A DNA stretch of 64,000 nt. It comes from Bosea sp. OAE506. GTDB lineage: Bacteria > Pseudomonadota > Alphaproteobacteria > Rhizobiales > Beijerinckiaceae. The position numbers were made by a program, and so were the translations under genes. The notes under the pieces are model-generated. The model searched no databases. It was not told the DNA's origin and saw nothing but the letters and a program-made list of their open reading frames with translations. The stretch spans positions 4,031,001 through 4,095,000 of the forward strand of contig NZ_JBEPOB010000001.1 in the NCBI RefSeq assembly GCF_040546595.1, read 5' to 3'. Below are positions 45,487 through 55,622 of this stretch, one piece after another. Each line of letters opens with the position of its first letter. Position 1 is the stretch's first letter.

Positions 45487-47733
45487 CTAACCCCCGAACT
45501 TGTTGTTCTTCGGGAAGCCCTTGGGCGGCAGGCGGCCGGCTTCGCCGCGGTGGCCGAGCCACTCCATTAGTTCGGCCTGCGCCACGGTCCAGGTCCGGCC
45601 CGAGGTGTCGCGCCAGGTCAGGCCGTCCGCCAGCTTGAAGGTCTTGGCGTCGGAGACGCCGCCATCCTTGTAGCGCTGGAGCCGCACACCCTTGCCGCGG
45701 CTCATCTCTGCCACTTCCGAGAGCGGGAAGCAGTTGAGCTTGCGGTTCTGGCCGATGATCGCGACATGGTCGCCCTCGGCCGGGGTCGCCAGCAGCGCTT
45801 CCACGGGCATGTCGACATTGAGCACCTGACGGCCCTTGCGGGTATTGGCGACAACGTCGTCGGCCGGCACGACGAAGCCGCGCCCGTCCGTCGTCACCAT
45901 CAAGAGCTTGAGGCCGGGCCGGTAGGGGAAGGCCTCGACGATCTCGGCATGTTCCTCGAGGTCGATCATCAGGCGGATCGGGTCGCCGAAGCCGCGCCCG
46001 CCGGGCAGCTTGGCCGCTTCCAGGGTGAAGACCTTGCCGTTGGTGGCGAGCACCAGGAGCTTCGCCGTCGTCTCGGTGAAGAAGGCCGTCTTCAGCCCGT
46101 CATCGCCCTTGAAGGTCAGGGTCGACTGGTCCTGCACATGACCTTTCAGGGCGCGGATCCAGCCCTTCTTCGAGATCACCACGGTCACCGGCTCGCGCTC
46201 GACCATGGCCTGCGTCAGGTCGATGTCGGTGGTGTCGGGCATGTCGGCGAAGGAGGTGCGCCGCTTGCCGATCGCGGTCTCCTGGCCGAAGAGCTTCTTC
46301 ACTTCGCGGATGTCGTGCTGGATCAGCTTCCACTGCACGGGTTCCGAGGCCAGCAGCTCCTCGATCTGGCCCTTCTCTTTGGTCAGCTCGTCGAGCTCGG
46401 TCTTGAGCTGCATCTCCTCAAGCTTGCGCAGTGCGCGCAGCCTGGTGTCGAGGATGGCGTTGGCCTGGACCTCGTTCAGCTCGAAGACGCGCATCAGCTC
46501 GATCTTCGGCTCGTCCTCCTCGCGGATGATCTTGATGACGCGGTCGAGGTCCAGATAGACGATCAGCAGGCCGCGCAGGATTTCGAGCCGCTTCTCGATC
46601 TGGCCGAGGCGGAAGCGCGAGCGCCGCAGCAGCACGTCGCGGCGATGGTCAAGCCAGGCGCGCAGCGCCTCATTGAGGCCGAGCACGCGCGGGACGAGCC
46701 CGCCGGTCAGCACGTTCATGTTCATCGAGATACGCGATTCCAGCTCGGTCAGCCGGAAGAGCGACTCCATCATCAGAGCCGGATCGACGTTGCGGGCGCG
46801 CGGCTCGATGACGACGCGGATGTCCTCCGCCGATTCGTCACGGATGTCGGCGACGAGCGGCAGCTTCTTGTCGTTCAGAAGCTCGGCGATCTTCTCGATC
46901 AGCCGGCCCTTCTGGACCATGTAGGGAATTTCGGTGACGACGACATGCCAAGTGCCACGGCCGAGATCCTCGGCATGCCAGCGGGCACGGGTGCGGAAGG
47001 CGCCGCGGCCGGTGCGGTAGGTCTCGGCCATCGAGGCACGGCTCTCGACGATGATGCCACCGGTCGGGAAGTCCGGTCCCTGCACGAAGGTCATCAGCTG
47101 TTCGGAGGAGGTCTCCGGATGCTGGATCAGATAAAGCGCCGCGTCGCAGAGTTCGGCGGCGTTGTGCGGCGGAATCGAGGTCGCCATGCCGACCGCGATG
47201 CCCTGCGAGCCGTTCGCCAGCAGGTTCGGGAAGGCGGCGGGGAGCACGATCGGCTCCTCGTCCTCGCCGTTGTAGGTCTCGCGGAAATCGACCGCGTCCT
47301 CGTCGATGCCATCGAGCAGCAGGCGCGCGACCTCGGTCATGCGCGCTTCGGTGTAGCGATAGGCCGCCGCATTATCGCCGTCGATGTTGCCGAAATTGCC
47401 CTGGCCATCGACGAGCGGGTAGCGCTGGGCGAAATCCTGCGCGAGGCGCACCAGCGCGTCGTAGACCGACTGGTCGCCATGCGGGTGGAACTTGCCGATG
47501 ACGTCGCCGACGATGCGGGCGCATTTCTTGTGCACCTGGCCGGGGTCGAGCCGCAGCAGGCGCATCGCGTGCAGGATGCGCCGGTGCACGGGCTTCAGCC
47601 CGTCGCGGGCATCCGGCAGGGCGCGGTGCATGATGGTGGAGAGCGCATAGGCGAGGTAGCGCTCCTCGAGCGCCGCCTTCAGGTCGATGCGCTCGGACTC
47701 CTCCTCCGGCGGCGGATCGACCGGCTTTCCCAT
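45487..47733 (-). CDS. parC: DNA topoisomerase IV subunit A
   Basis: The 748-residue protein has the ParC/GyrA breakage-reunion domain: [39 protein letters not shown] and the catalytic Tyr region [16 protein letters not shown], then a coiled-coil/tower region and C-terminal beta-pinwheel repeats ([31 protein letters not shown]). The quinolone region reads [10 protein letters not shown], with Gln and Asp at the positions of E. coli Ser80 and Glu84. Length and domain order fit ParC rather than GyrA. It separates daughter chromosomes. Confidence 0.94.
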   Translation of the reverse strand: MGKPVDPPPEEESERIDLKAALEERYLAYALSTIMHRALPDARDGLKPVHRRILHAMRLLRLDPGQVHKKCARIVGDVIGKFHPHGDQSVYDALVRLAQDFAQRYPLVDGQGNFGNIDGDNAAAYRYTEARMTEVARLLLDGIDEDAVDFRETYNGEDEEPIVLPAAFPNLLANGSQGIAVGMATSIPPHNAAELCDAALYLIQHPETSSEQLMTFVQGPDFPTGGIIVESRASMAETYRTGRGAFRTRARWHAEDLGRGTWHVVVTEIPYMVQKGRLIEKIAELLNDKKLPLVADIRDESAEDIRVVIEPRARNVDPALMMESLFRLTELESRISMNMNVLTGGLVPRVLGLNEALRAWLDHRRDVLLRRSRFRLGQIEKRLEILRGLLIVYLDLDRVIKIIREEDEPKIELMRVFELNEVQANAILDTRLRALRKLEEMQLKTELDELTKEKGQIEELLASEPVQWKLIQHDIREVKKLFGQETAIGKRRTSFADMPDTTDIDLTQAMVEREPVTVVISKKGWIRALKGHVQDQSTLTFKGDDGLKTAFFTETTAKLLVLATNGKVFTLEAAKLPGGRGFGDPIRLMIDLEEHAEIVEAFPYRPGLKLLMVTTDGRGFVVPADDVVANTRKGRQVLNVDMPVEALLATPAEGDHVAIIGQNRKLNCFPLSEVAEMSRGKGVRLQRYKDGGVSDAKTFKLADGLTWRDTSGRTWTVAQAELMEWLGHRGEAGRLPPKGFPKNNKFGG

Positions 47734-47864
47734 GGCTTGCTCACCCCCGCTGCGATTCCAGACGCGCCTCTATCGCACGACGCGAATCGCCCCGCTAGAA
47801 CGTTGGCGGGCGAAGACCAGCGTTGCAATCGACCGGCGCACGCCCGGTCGCGAGGGAGACCCGC

Positions 47865-48656
47865 ATGACCAGCCAAGACCCCGACCAGGACACCGGCGTC
47901 TGCGCGCTGACCGGCCGCACGCTGCCGCGCCGCCACCTCATCGGTCTCGACGCGCTGCGGCCAGCGCTGGCCGACGCGATCCGCCGCGACCACCCCGATC
48001 TCCCGGCCCATGCGCTGGTCTCGCAGGACGCCGTCGCGACCTACCGCTCGCGCTATGTCAACGCGCTGCTCGCCAGCGAACGCGGCGAACTGACCGAGCT
48101 CGACCGGCAGGTGGCGAAAAGCCTCGCTTCCTCCGAACTGATCACCAGCAACACCGATGACGAGATCGACCGCGACCGGACCGTCGGCCAGCGCCTGGCC
48201 GACCATGTTGCGAGTTTTGGCGGGAGCTGGGCCTTCCTGATCTCGTTTGGCGTCGTCATCGCGTTCTGGATGACGATCAACATCGCCGGGGCGACCACCT
48301 TCGACCCCTATCCCTTCATCCTGCTCAATCTTGTCCTGTCCTGCGTCGCCGCCGTGCAGGCCCCCGTCATCATGATGAGCCAGCAGCGGCAGGAGGCGAA
48401 GGACCGGGCCCGCTCGCGCAACGACTACCAGGTCAACCTGAAGGCGGAGCTGGAGATCCGGCATTTGCACGAGAAGATGGACCATCTCGTCAACCGGCAA
48501 TGGCAGCGTCTGGCCGAGATCCAGGAGGTGCAGATCGAGCTGCTGCAGGAGCTGCGCAGCGCTCAGGCCTCGGACGCCAGCGCGGCGCGCGCCGCAAGCT
48601 CGACCAGCCGCGCCCGCTCCGGCGGCTCGGCCAAGCCCCGCGGCTCCAAGACATAG
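47865..48656 (+). CDS. DUF1003 family membrane protein
   Basis: The start at 47865 has GGGAG about 7 bases upstream. The 263-residue product has a soluble N-terminus with [20 protein letters not shown] (zinc-finger-like His/Cys), two membrane helices ([20 protein letters not shown] and [20 protein letters not shown]) and the family signature [21 protein letters not shown] coiled-coil-like region follows. The last 31 residues are Ser/Ala/Arg-rich and are encoded on the opposite strand of recO. Role unknown. Confidence 0.85.
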   Translation: MTSQDPDQDTGVCALTGRTLPRRHLIGLDALRPALADAIRRDHPDLPAHALVSQDAVATYRSRYVNALLASERGELTELDRQVAKSLASSELITSNTDDEIDRDRTVGQRLADHVASFGGSWAFLISFGVVIAFWMTINIAGATTFDPYPFILLNLVLSCVAAVQAPVIMMSQQRQEAKDRARSRNDYQVNLKAELEIRHLHEKMDHLVNRQWQRLAEIQEVQIELLQELRSAQASDASAARAASSTSRARSGGSAKPRGSKT

Positions 48657-49306
48657 CGGCGCAGGAAGAAGCCCGTCAGCGAAAAGCCGGCCGCGAGATC
48701 GGCGGCGGAGGGCTGGCGGGCGCCCTGCCCTTCGCTGAGGAAGGGAGGCAGCGGCAGCAGCCTGTCGCGATAGGGTTCGGCCGCCTTGCAGCTGACGGCC
48801 TTGCCGGATTTCGGCGAGACATGGCTGAGATCGTCGGGCGAACCCGTGACGGCGCAGCGCGCGAGATCGAGCCCGAAGCCGAGTTCGGACAGCATCGCGA
48901 CCTCGAAGCGCACCACCAGCGCCGGCGCCAGGGCAGGCTCGTCGAGATGGGCGACCATGACGGAAAGCGCCTCGTGCAGGCCGGGATGGGGGTCGCGCTC
49001 CGGCAACAGCCGCAGCAGCGCCCCGATCGTGCCGAGCCCGTAGAGCGCGACCGGCGCCGCGATCAGCCGCGCGGCATGCGAGGCGAGCAGCTCGACCTTG
49101 TATTCGCCGAGATGCTCGTCGAGCCGCGCCCGCCACACCAGCGCGACGGCGTTGCCCGGCTGGAGGACCGGCTGCTGCTTCGCTGAGCGGCCGCCGCGGA
49201 CGAGGCCGAGATGGCGGCCATGGTCGCGGGTCATCACCTCCAGGATCACGGCGCTCTCGCCATGGCGCCTGACGCCGATGATCGTGCCCTCGTCGCTCCA
49301 TTCCAT
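48563..49306 (-). CDS. recO: DNA repair protein RecO
   Basis: The 247-residue product has the N-terminal OB-fold ([34 protein letters not shown]) and a helical C-terminal region with a Cys/Arg pattern ([31 protein letters not shown]). RecO works with RecR to load RecA on gaps. In many relatives recO follows era; here era is 11 kb away, next to pyrE, so the order has been rearranged. Its 3' end overlaps DUF1003 by 94 bases, tail to tail. Confidence 0.92.
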   Translation of the reverse strand: MEWSDEGTIIGVRRHGESAVILEVMTRDHGRHLGLVRGGRSAKQQPVLQPGNAVALVWRARLDEHLGEYKVELLASHAARLIAAPVALYGLGTIGALLRLLPERDPHPGLHEALSVMVAHLDEPALAPALVVRFEVAMLSELGFGLDLARCAVTGSPDDLSHVSPKSGKAVSCKAAEPYRDRLLPLPPFLSEGQGARQPSAADLAAGFSLTGFFLRRYVLEPRGLAEPPERARLVELAARAALASEA

Positions 49307-49351
49307 GGGATGGGTTTAGGGCAGGATATCGCAGGGCGAAACAGGGCCGGC

Positions 49352-49440
49352 TCGTCATGGTCGGGCTCGACCCGACCATCTCGGAAACCAGAGTCCGCTG
49401 GTCATGAGATTCTCGGGTTGTCGCTTCGCCCGAGAATGAC
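49352..49440 (+). repeat. REP-like repeat (copy c), just past the tautomerase stop
   Basis: It runs from CGTCATGGTCGGGCTCGACC, through CTCGGAAACCAG (shared with copy a) and a CCAGAGTCCGCTGGTCATGAG dyad-like part, to CGCCCGAGAATGAC. The tautomerase stop is 3 bases beyond. This is one of the two fullest copies. Confidence 0.78.
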
Positions 49441-49442
49441 GT

Positions 49443-49826
49443 CTAGGCCACATACTGCGCCACGCCGCCGCCGAAGGACCAGTTCTCGCGCTTGACCTCG
49501 AGCAGGTTGATGAAGATGTCGTCCGGCTTCAGCCCGGGCTCCTGCTGGAGATTGGCCGCGATGGCGGCGAAGAGCGCCTTCTTCTGGGTAACGCCGCGGG
49601 TATTGGCGACCGTGATCTGGATGATCACCAGCCCGGCCGAGCGCTGGAAGCCGAAGAAATTCGCGTCGAAGACAAACTCGTCAGCCTCGTGCTGGTGGAC
49701 GACCGCGAACAGGTCGTTCTCAGGCACCTCGAAGGTCGCGCGAAGCGCGCGGTAGACGCCATCGACGATCGCCGCGGGATGCGAGGCGGGGCGCCCGCGG
49801 CGCATCGAGATTCGGATCAGGGGCAT
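49443..49826 (-). CDS. Tautomerase family protein
   Basis: The 127-residue product starts MPLIRISMRRGRPASHPAAI, with the catalytic N-terminal Pro after Met. FVFDANFFGFQRSAGLVIIQ and GLKPDDIFINLLEVKRENWS match the long (about 130-residue) tautomerase subfamily. Such enzymes act as tautomerases or dehalogenases; the substrate is unknown. It is divergent from a LysR gene, probably its regulator. The reading frame extends much further upstream but that part is antisense to lysR. Confidence 0.85.
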   Translation of the reverse strand: MPLIRISMRRGRPASHPAAIVDGVYRALRATFEVPENDLFAVVHQHEADEFVFDANFFGFQRSAGLVIIQITVANTRGVTQKKALFAAIAANLQQEPGLKPDDIFINLLEVKRENWSFGGGVAQYVA

Positions 49827-49901
49827 GAGAGGTCTCCATTGGCACAGCGGCGGTCCCGCCAGTGAGGAAGACCGTAGCTTGCGCGATGCATCCTGAAACC
49901 G

Positions 49902-49924
49902 TATCGAAGATGATATTAGCGATA
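49902..49924. promoter_or_regulatory. Candidate LysR operator between tautomerase and lysR
   Basis: TATCG-N13-CGATA (49902-49924) lies in an AT-rich stretch 18 bases before the lysR start and about 75 bases before the tautomerase start. Spacing fits a LysR site that controls both divergent genes. Inferred. Confidence 0.45.
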
Positions 49925-49941
49925 TCGATTGAGGATCATTC

Positions 49942-50787
49942 ATGCTCGCCGCGCTCGATCCCGAAGCCGTCGCCGCCTTCCTCAGAACGGCCGATCTCGC
50001 CAGCTTTACCCGGGCAGCCGAGGCGCTGGGCACGACGCAGTCGTTGGTCAGCACGCGCATCCGGCGGCTGGAGGAGCGGTTGGGCAAGGTGCTGCTCCAG
50101 CGCCATCCAAGGCTGGTGCGGCTAACGGCGGAGGGCGAGCGCTTCCTGCCCGCGGCGCGCGACCTGATGGCCGCGCAGGCCAAGGCGCTCACGGTCTTTG
50201 CCGCCGCACCGGAGCGCATGGCGATCGGCATTAGCGAGCAGGCGGTTGGCGCGGAGATCCCGGCCGTGCTGGCGAGGCTCGCCACCGCCCACTCGGATGT
50301 CGTGATCGCGCTGCGGATCGAGCCGTCGCGGGCGCTGGAGGCTGCCTTCGAGCGCGGCGAACTCGATGTCGCGATCATTCGCCGCCTCGCGCCCGGCCGC
50401 AGCGGCGAAGTGCTGCGGGAGGATGCGTTCGGCTGGTTCGCTGCGCCGCGGCTGGTCCGGCAGCCGGACGAGGCGCTGCCGCTGGTCAGCCTGATGCCCG
50501 ATTGCTGGCTGCGCCAGCACGGTATGGCGGCGCTCGACCGCGCCGGCATCGCCTGGCGCGAGGCCTTCATCGGCGGCGGCATGAGCGCTGTGCTGGCGGC
50601 GGTCGCCGGTGGGCTCGGCGTCTCGCCGCTGGCGGCAAGGCTGGCACCGGCAGGGACGGCCGATGTCGGGCGCAACTGGGGCCTGCCCGACCTCGGCACC
50701 TCCTGCGTCGTGCTGCGCAGCCAGGTCGCGACGCCGCGCGCGAACGCCTTCGTGCGGGAACTCGCGGCGGCCTTCCGGGCGGGCTGA
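49942..50787 (+). CDS. LysR-family transcriptional regulator
   Basis: The 281-residue product has the LysR HTH (AVAAFLRTADLASFTRAAEA, TTQSLVSTRIRRLEERLGK) and a shorter-than-usual effector domain (LRIEPSRALEAAFERGELDV, GGLGVSPLAARLAP). It is divergent from the tautomerase gene and likely regulates it. Convergent with rsh, stops 3 bases apart. The effector is unknown. Confidence 0.88.
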   Translation: MLAALDPEAVAAFLRTADLASFTRAAEALGTTQSLVSTRIRRLEERLGKVLLQRHPRLVRLTAEGERFLPAARDLMAAQAKALTVFAAAPERMAIGISEQAVGAEIPAVLARLATAHSDVVIALRIEPSRALEAAFERGELDVAIIRRLAPGRSGEVLREDAFGWFAAPRLVRQPDEALPLVSLMPDCWLRQHGMAALDRAGIAWREAFIGGGMSAVLAAVAGGLGVSPLAARLAPAGTADVGRNWGLPDLGTSCVVLRSQVATPRANAFVRELAAAFRAG

Positions 50788-50790
50788 GGC

Positions 50791-53025
50791 CTACCCCACC
50801 ACCCGCTCGACCCGGCTGATCACCCGCTTCTCGCGCAATTCGCTGATGATGGCGCTGAGATGCTTCAGGTCCCAGACCGTCAGGTCGATGGTGACATTGG
50901 TGAAGTCCGGGTTCGGGCGGTGCATCGCGACTGCATCGATGTTGCCGTCATGCTCGGCGATGGTGGTGGTGATCTGGGCGAGCGAGCCGGGCTCGTTGAT
51001 CGAGTTCAGGGCAATGCGCGCTGGGAACCGTTGCATCGCCTTGTCGTCGAGGTCCCAGCGGACATCGAGCCAGCGCTCGGGCTCGTTGTCGAAGGCCGCG
51101 AGTGCGGGCGACTGGATCGGGTAGATCGTCACCCCCTCGCCCGGCGTCAGAATGCCGACGATGCGGTCTCCCGGCACGGCGCCCCCGTTCGGTGCGAAGC
51201 GCACCGGCAGGTCGCCGCCGAGGCCGCGGATCGGAATCGCGTCGTCACCGGAAACCTGGTCGCCTGCCCCCTCGCCCGGGAGCTTGAACTTCAGGTTCTC
51301 GCCCTTGCGCAGTTCGAACCAGCCCTTGCCGCTACCGGCGGCGGCCGTCTTGGGATCAGGCGCGTTGCGCTTCTCGGGCTCGAGATCGGGATAGACAGCC
51401 TTGACCACGTCGCCGGAATACATCTCGCCGCGCCCCACGGCGGCGAGCACGTCGTCGACGGCGTTGCGGGCGAGGCGCTTCAGCGCGGCCTTCAGCTTCT
51501 CGTCGGTGAAGGGCCGGTCGACGCGGCCGAAGGCGCGCTCGAGGATCTGGCGGCCGAGCCCGGAATACTGCCGGCGCACGGCGCTGCGGGTGGCACGGCG
51601 GATGGCGGCGCGAGCCTTGCCGGTGACGACCAGGGATTCCCAGGCGGCCGGCGGCGTCTGCCCCTCGGCGCGGGTGATCTCGACCTCGTCGCCATTGGCG
51701 AGCTCGGTCAGCAGCGGGGCGATGCGGCCGTTGATCTTGGCGCCGACGGCGCTGTTGCCGACATTGGTGTGGATCGCATAGGCGAAGTCGATCGGGGTCG
51801 CGCCCCGTGGCAGCGCGATCAGCCGGCCTTTGGGCGTGAAGCAGAAGACCTGGTCGTGGAAGAGCTCGAGCTTGGTGTGCTCGAGGAATTCCTCGGGACT
51901 GTCGCCTTCCGCCAGCAGGTCGACCGTGCGGCGCAGCCACTGATAGGCGCGGCTCTCGTCGGCGTATTGCGCCAGCTCCGTGGTGCGGCCGTCCTTGTAA
52001 TGGGCGTGGGCGGCGATGCCGTATTCGGCAATGCGGTCCATCGTGTCGGTGCGGATCTGCAGTTCGACGCGGCTGTGGCCCGGCCCGACGACGGTGGTGT
52101 GGATCGAGCGGTAGTCGTTCTGCTTAGGCGTCGAGATGTAGTCCTTGTAGCGGCCCGGCACCATCGGCCAGGTCATGTGGACGATGCCGAGCACGCGGTA
52201 GCAATCCTCCGGCGTCGCGACGATGACGCGGAAGCCGAAGATGTCGGAGAGCTGTTCGAAGGAGATGGATTTGCGCTCCATCTTCTTCCAGATCGAATAG
52301 GGCCGCTTCCGGCGGCCGGAGACATCGGCCTGGATGCCGCTGGCGGCAAGCTTGTCCTTGAGGTCGCGCTCGATCGCACCGATGACGCTGCCCTCGCGCT
52401 CGGTGACCTCTTCCAGCCGCTTGGTGACGGTCGCATGGGCTTCGGGCTTGATGTGACGGAAGGCGAGTTCCTCGAGTTCCTCGCGCAGCTCCTGCATGCC
52501 CATGCGGCCTGCGAGCGGGGCATAAATCTCGGCGGTTTCCTCGGCGATGCGCAGGCGCTTCTCGGGCGCCATGAAATGAAGGGTGCGCATGTTGTGCAGC
52601 CGGTCGGCGAGCTTGACCAGCAGCACGCGGACATCGTCGACGATGGCGAGCAGGAGCTTGCGGAAATTCTCGCCCTGGGCCGCCTTTTTGGAGACGAGGT
52701 CGAGCTTCTTGATCTTGGTCAGCCCGTCCACCAGCCGGCGGATATCGGGGCCGAACATGCTCTCGATCTCTTCGAGCGTGGCGGCCGTGTCCTCGACCGT
52801 GTCGTGCAGCACCGCGGCGACGATGGTCGCATCGTCGAGCTTGAGATCGGTCAGGAGCGCCGCGACTTCGAGGGGATGGGCGAAGAACGGGTCGCCGGAG
52901 GCACGCTTCTGCGTGCCATGGGCACGCATGGCATAGACATAGGCCCGGTTGAGGAGGTCCTCGTCGGTGTTGGGATTATAGCTGCGAACCCGGTCGACGA
53001 GTTCGTATTGCCGCATCATGCCCAT
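50791..53025 (-). CDS. rsh: Bifunctional (p)ppGpp synthetase/hydrolase
   Basis: The 744-residue RelA/SpoT homologue has an HD hydrolase domain (VAAVLHDTVEDT; LADRLHNMRTL), a synthetase domain (FGFRVIVATPEDCYRVLG; KQNDYRSIHTTV), a TGS domain (FCFTPKGRLIALPRGATPID) and a C-terminal ACT domain (RIALNSINEPGSLAQITTTI). Alphaproteobacteria usually have this one long enzyme that both makes and breaks the alarmone. The intact HD motif argues for active hydrolase. A terminator separates it from rpoZ upstream. Confidence 0.95.
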   Translation of the reverse strand: MGMMRQYELVDRVRSYNPNTDEDLLNRAYVYAMRAHGTQKRASGDPFFAHPLEVAALLTDLKLDDATIVAAVLHDTVEDTAATLEEIESMFGPDIRRLVDGLTKIKKLDLVSKKAAQGENFRKLLLAIVDDVRVLLVKLADRLHNMRTLHFMAPEKRLRIAEETAEIYAPLAGRMGMQELREELEELAFRHIKPEAHATVTKRLEEVTEREGSVIGAIERDLKDKLAASGIQADVSGRRKRPYSIWKKMERKSISFEQLSDIFGFRVIVATPEDCYRVLGIVHMTWPMVPGRYKDYISTPKQNDYRSIHTTVVGPGHSRVELQIRTDTMDRIAEYGIAAHAHYKDGRTTELAQYADESRAYQWLRRTVDLLAEGDSPEEFLEHTKLELFHDQVFCFTPKGRLIALPRGATPIDFAYAIHTNVGNSAVGAKINGRIAPLLTELANGDEVEITRAEGQTPPAAWESLVVTGKARAAIRRATRSAVRRQYSGLGRQILERAFGRVDRPFTDEKLKAALKRLARNAVDDVLAAVGRGEMYSGDVVKAVYPDLEPEKRNAPDPKTAAAGSGKGWFELRKGENLKFKLPGEGAGDQVSGDDAIPIRGLGGDLPVRFAPNGGAVPGDRIVGILTPGEGVTIYPIQSPALAAFDNEPERWLDVRWDLDDKAMQRFPARIALNSINEPGSLAQITTTIAEHDGNIDAVAMHRPNPDFTNVTIDLTVWDLKHLSAIISELREKRVISRVERVVG

Positions 53026-53117
53026 GCGGGCCCTCTGTCACGCCTGCCTGATCTGGAGTCGCCCAATATCGGGGCAGCGCGAGACAGCAGCAAGGCGTAT
53101 TCCCCGATCGGGACATG

Positions 53118-53142
53118 AAAAAGCCCGGCGATGCCGGGCTTT
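53118..53142 (-). terminator. Terminator between rpoZ and rsh
   Basis: AAAGCCCGGC (53120-53129) pairs with GCCGGGCTTT (53133-53142) over a GAT loop, and on the minus strand is followed by TTTTT. It lies 46 bases after rpoZ and before rsh, so rsh needs its own promoter. Confidence 0.88.
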
Positions 53143-53187
53143 CGCGGATTGGGTGAAGAAGCCGTTAGGCTTGTGGCCACGTGAGGC

Positions 53188-53580
53188 TCAATCCTCGTCG
53201 TCGGCGCTCTCGGTTGGGGGAACGAGACCGTCGAGGCCGCGCAGGAGGTCTTCCTCGCTCATGCGGTCGAACTGGACCTCCGAATCGGGGGTCGAGGCGC
53301 TCTGGCCGGGGGCTGCGAGCAGCGGCACCGTCTCGGCCTCCGGCTCGTCGACCTCGACATGCTTCTGCAGCGAGTGGATCAGATCTTCCTTCAGATCCTC
53401 GGGCTTGAGTTTCTCGTCGGCGATCTCGCGCAGCGCCACGACGGGGTTCTTGTCGTTGTCGCGCGGCACCAGGATCGCCGAGCCCGACTGGATCATGCGC
53501 GCACGATGGCTGGCGAGCAGGACCAGCTCGAAGCGGTTGTCGACCTTGTCGATGCAATCTTCAACGGTGACGCGAGCCAT
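53188..53580 (-). CDS. rpoZ: RNA polymerase omega subunit
   Basis: The start at 53580 ([20 protein letters not shown]) has AAGGAG 7 bases upstream. The 130-residue protein has the omega fold ([38 protein letters not shown]), then an acidic C-terminal extension common in Alphaproteobacteria, ending ESADDED. Omega aids polymerase assembly and ppGpp response; rsh is the next gene, though separately transcribed. Confidence 0.94.
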   Translation of the reverse strand: MARVTVEDCIDKVDNRFELVLLASHRARMIQSGSAILVPRDNDKNPVVALREIADEKLKPEDLKEDLIHSLQKHVEVDEPEAETVPLLAAPGQSASTPDSEVQFDRMSEEDLLRGLDGLVPPTESADDED

Positions 53581-53682
53581 GGGCGGCTCCTTCTGATCTG
53601 TCGCGATGCAGGGAAATGGGTAGCGCGTGCCATTACAGGCAAAGCACTGCAGATGCAAGATTGGCGTCGCGGCGGCGCAGCC

Positions 53683-55383
53683 TCAGCCGCGCAACCGCCG
53701 GACCATTTCGTCGAGCCCCGGCTCGCGGCGCCCGTCGGTGCCCGTGACGACGTCCATCGAGGGCAGCTCGTGGGGGGCGAGTTCGGCGAAGCGCATCCGC
53801 ATCGTCGTGGCGACGCCTTCGCCGAAGGCGATCGCCTCCCGGTTGCCGACCGAGGAGAGGAATTTCAGCGTGCTGGCGGAGGCGTCCGAAATCGCGGAGC
53901 GGATGATCTGCTGGTCGACCTCGTTGGCCAGCCGCATCGCGAAGATGGTCGAGCATTGCGACAGGATGGTCGGGTCGAGTTCGCCGGGGCGCTGCGTCAC
54001 CACGCCGAGATAGGCACCATATTTGCGGCCTTCCTTGGCGATGCGGGCGATGGCCTGGCGCGTCGGCTGGAAGCCGAGCGACGGATCGGCCGGCACGTAG
54101 CGATGGGCCTCCTCGCAGAGCAGCAGGATCTCGTAGGTGCCCTGGCTCGCCCAGGCGAGGTCGAAGGACAGCCGCGCCAGCACGGAGGCGACCGCGTCGA
54201 CCACCTCCGAGGGCAGCCCGCCGAGCTGGAAGACCGTGATCGGGCGGCCGTGATGCGGCAGGCGGAAGATCTGGGCCAGGACGGGCGCCATCGTCTCCAT
54301 CATATTCGCCCGGGCGAACATGAACTGGTAGCGCGGGTCGTTGTGCAGGGTCTCGAGCCGGACTTTCAGCGAGCGCAGCGCCGCATGCGGCCAGCGCTTC
54401 TCATGGAGGCCGATGAGTTCCTCGATGATCGCGATCGCGTCGATGATGCGATAGGGCGTCGGCATGTCGCCGGCGCTGCCCGAGCCCTCCTCGCGGCGGC
54501 CGAGCCCGATGTCGAGCGGGCGTTTCAGCAGGGTCGAGTTAATGTCGCGCATCGAGTTGCGCAGGCTGCCGGAGCGGTAGCGCTCGCGCGCGCCCGACAC
54601 CACCTCGCGCAGGATGTCGCCCTCCTCCTCGAAGGCGGCGCGGCCGCGGAAAACGACCTCGGCGAACTCCTCGAGCTTGAACATCCAGAACGGCAGGTCG
54701 AGCGCCTCGGCGTCGATCGCGAGAGCGCGGTCGGGAAAAGCGGAGGCATATTCGTTGTGCGGGTCGAGGATCAGCACGCGCAGTCGCGGCCGCGCCGCGA
54801 CGGCCCGGCGCAGCAGCAGCGAGACGGCGCTCGACTTGCCGACGCCGGTGGTGCCGACGAGCGCAAAATGGCGCGCCAGCATGTCGTCGATGCAGACGGT
54901 GGCGGGGATCGACGGATCCTGGGTCAGGGTGCCGATGGTGATGGCCTTGCGGGTGCCGAGATCATGGACGAGCGCAAGGTCGCCAGCGCGGATGCGGTGC
55001 GCGACGGCGCCGATCGGCGGATAGGTCGAGATGCCGCTCTGGAAGCTGGTGCGGCCATCGGCAGCCTCGGTGACCTCGCCGAGCAGCTCGACCTGGACAT
55101 GGATGGCGTTGTCGGCGCCCTCGTCCCAGACGGCGTTCACCGCCGACATCTCGTAGACGAGCCCGACGATGCGGGTGCGGCCGAGATTGATCGAGATCAT
55201 CCGGCCGACGGTCCAGGATTCGGGGCCGAGGCGGGTCATGCCCGCGACCGTGCTGGCGATCGTCGCCCGCGAACCGTCGCAGGAGACGACGCGGCCGAGC
55301 GAGCGATCGGCGTCCTGCGCGAGATCGCGCCGGTCCCGCGTCACATCGGTCTCGAATGTGCCCGTCTTTACGGCAAGCTGCAC
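53683..55383 (-). CDS. herA: HerA-like ATPase (DUF87)
   Basis: The 566-residue product has the HerA barrel-like N-terminus, Walker A GTTGVGKSS near residue 185, Walker B ILLLCEEAHRY and the arginine-finger region GVVTQRPGELD. HerA hexamers translocate DNA and usually work with the NurA nuclease in end resection, or with other nucleases in defence systems. No nuclease gene is adjacent here, so the partner is unknown. The annotated start is GTG; a later start is possible. Confidence 0.85.
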   Translation of the reverse strand: MQLAVKTGTFETDVTRDRRDLAQDADRSLGRVVSCDGSRATIASTVAGMTRLGPESWTVGRMISINLGRTRIVGLVYEMSAVNAVWDEGADNAIHVQVELLGEVTEAADGRTSFQSGISTYPPIGAVAHRIRAGDLALVHDLGTRKAITIGTLTQDPSIPATVCIDDMLARHFALVGTTGVGKSSAVSLLLRRAVAARPRLRVLILDPHNEYASAFPDRALAIDAEALDLPFWMFKLEEFAEVVFRGRAAFEEEGDILREVVSGARERYRSGSLRNSMRDINSTLLKRPLDIGLGRREEGSGSAGDMPTPYRIIDAIAIIEELIGLHEKRWPHAALRSLKVRLETLHNDPRYQFMFARANMMETMAPVLAQIFRLPHHGRPITVFQLGGLPSEVVDAVASVLARLSFDLAWASQGTYEILLLCEEAHRYVPADPSLGFQPTRQAIARIAKEGRKYGAYLGVVTQRPGELDPTILSQCSTIFAMRLANEVDQQIIRSAISDASASTLKFLSSVGNREAIAFGEGVATTMRMRFAELAPHELPSMDVVTGTDGRREPGLDEMVRRLRG

Positions 55384-55622
55384 GGCCCGCGTCCCATCGC
55401 CACGATCTGTCCCCGCCGGTGACGTTAGGGACGAGTCTTTACGATTGCCTTATTCGCGGCGGCGCGCCCGCCTTCGCTGGCGACGCGGTTACCGAAGCGC
55501 GAAGGTCGCGCGGCCAATCCTCGCGACCTATCAGTTTTCGTGAGCCCAGCCGTGACAATGCGTGTCTTGAGGCGGTGGCGGTTTGTCGTCTATGCACGCC
55601 CGGTCCCGAGGAGATCTGACCC

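Noticed and set aside
45766..47868. A 700-residue plus-strand frame across parC
   Set aside because: Antisense shadow of parC; sequence is Leu/Gly/Asp-rich and unlike any fold.
50860..53118. A 752-residue plus-strand frame across rsh
   Set aside because: Antisense to an unmistakable rsh; no motif of its own.
53359..55422. A 687-residue plus-strand frame across herA
   Set aside because: Antisense to herA with its Walker motifs; shadow only.
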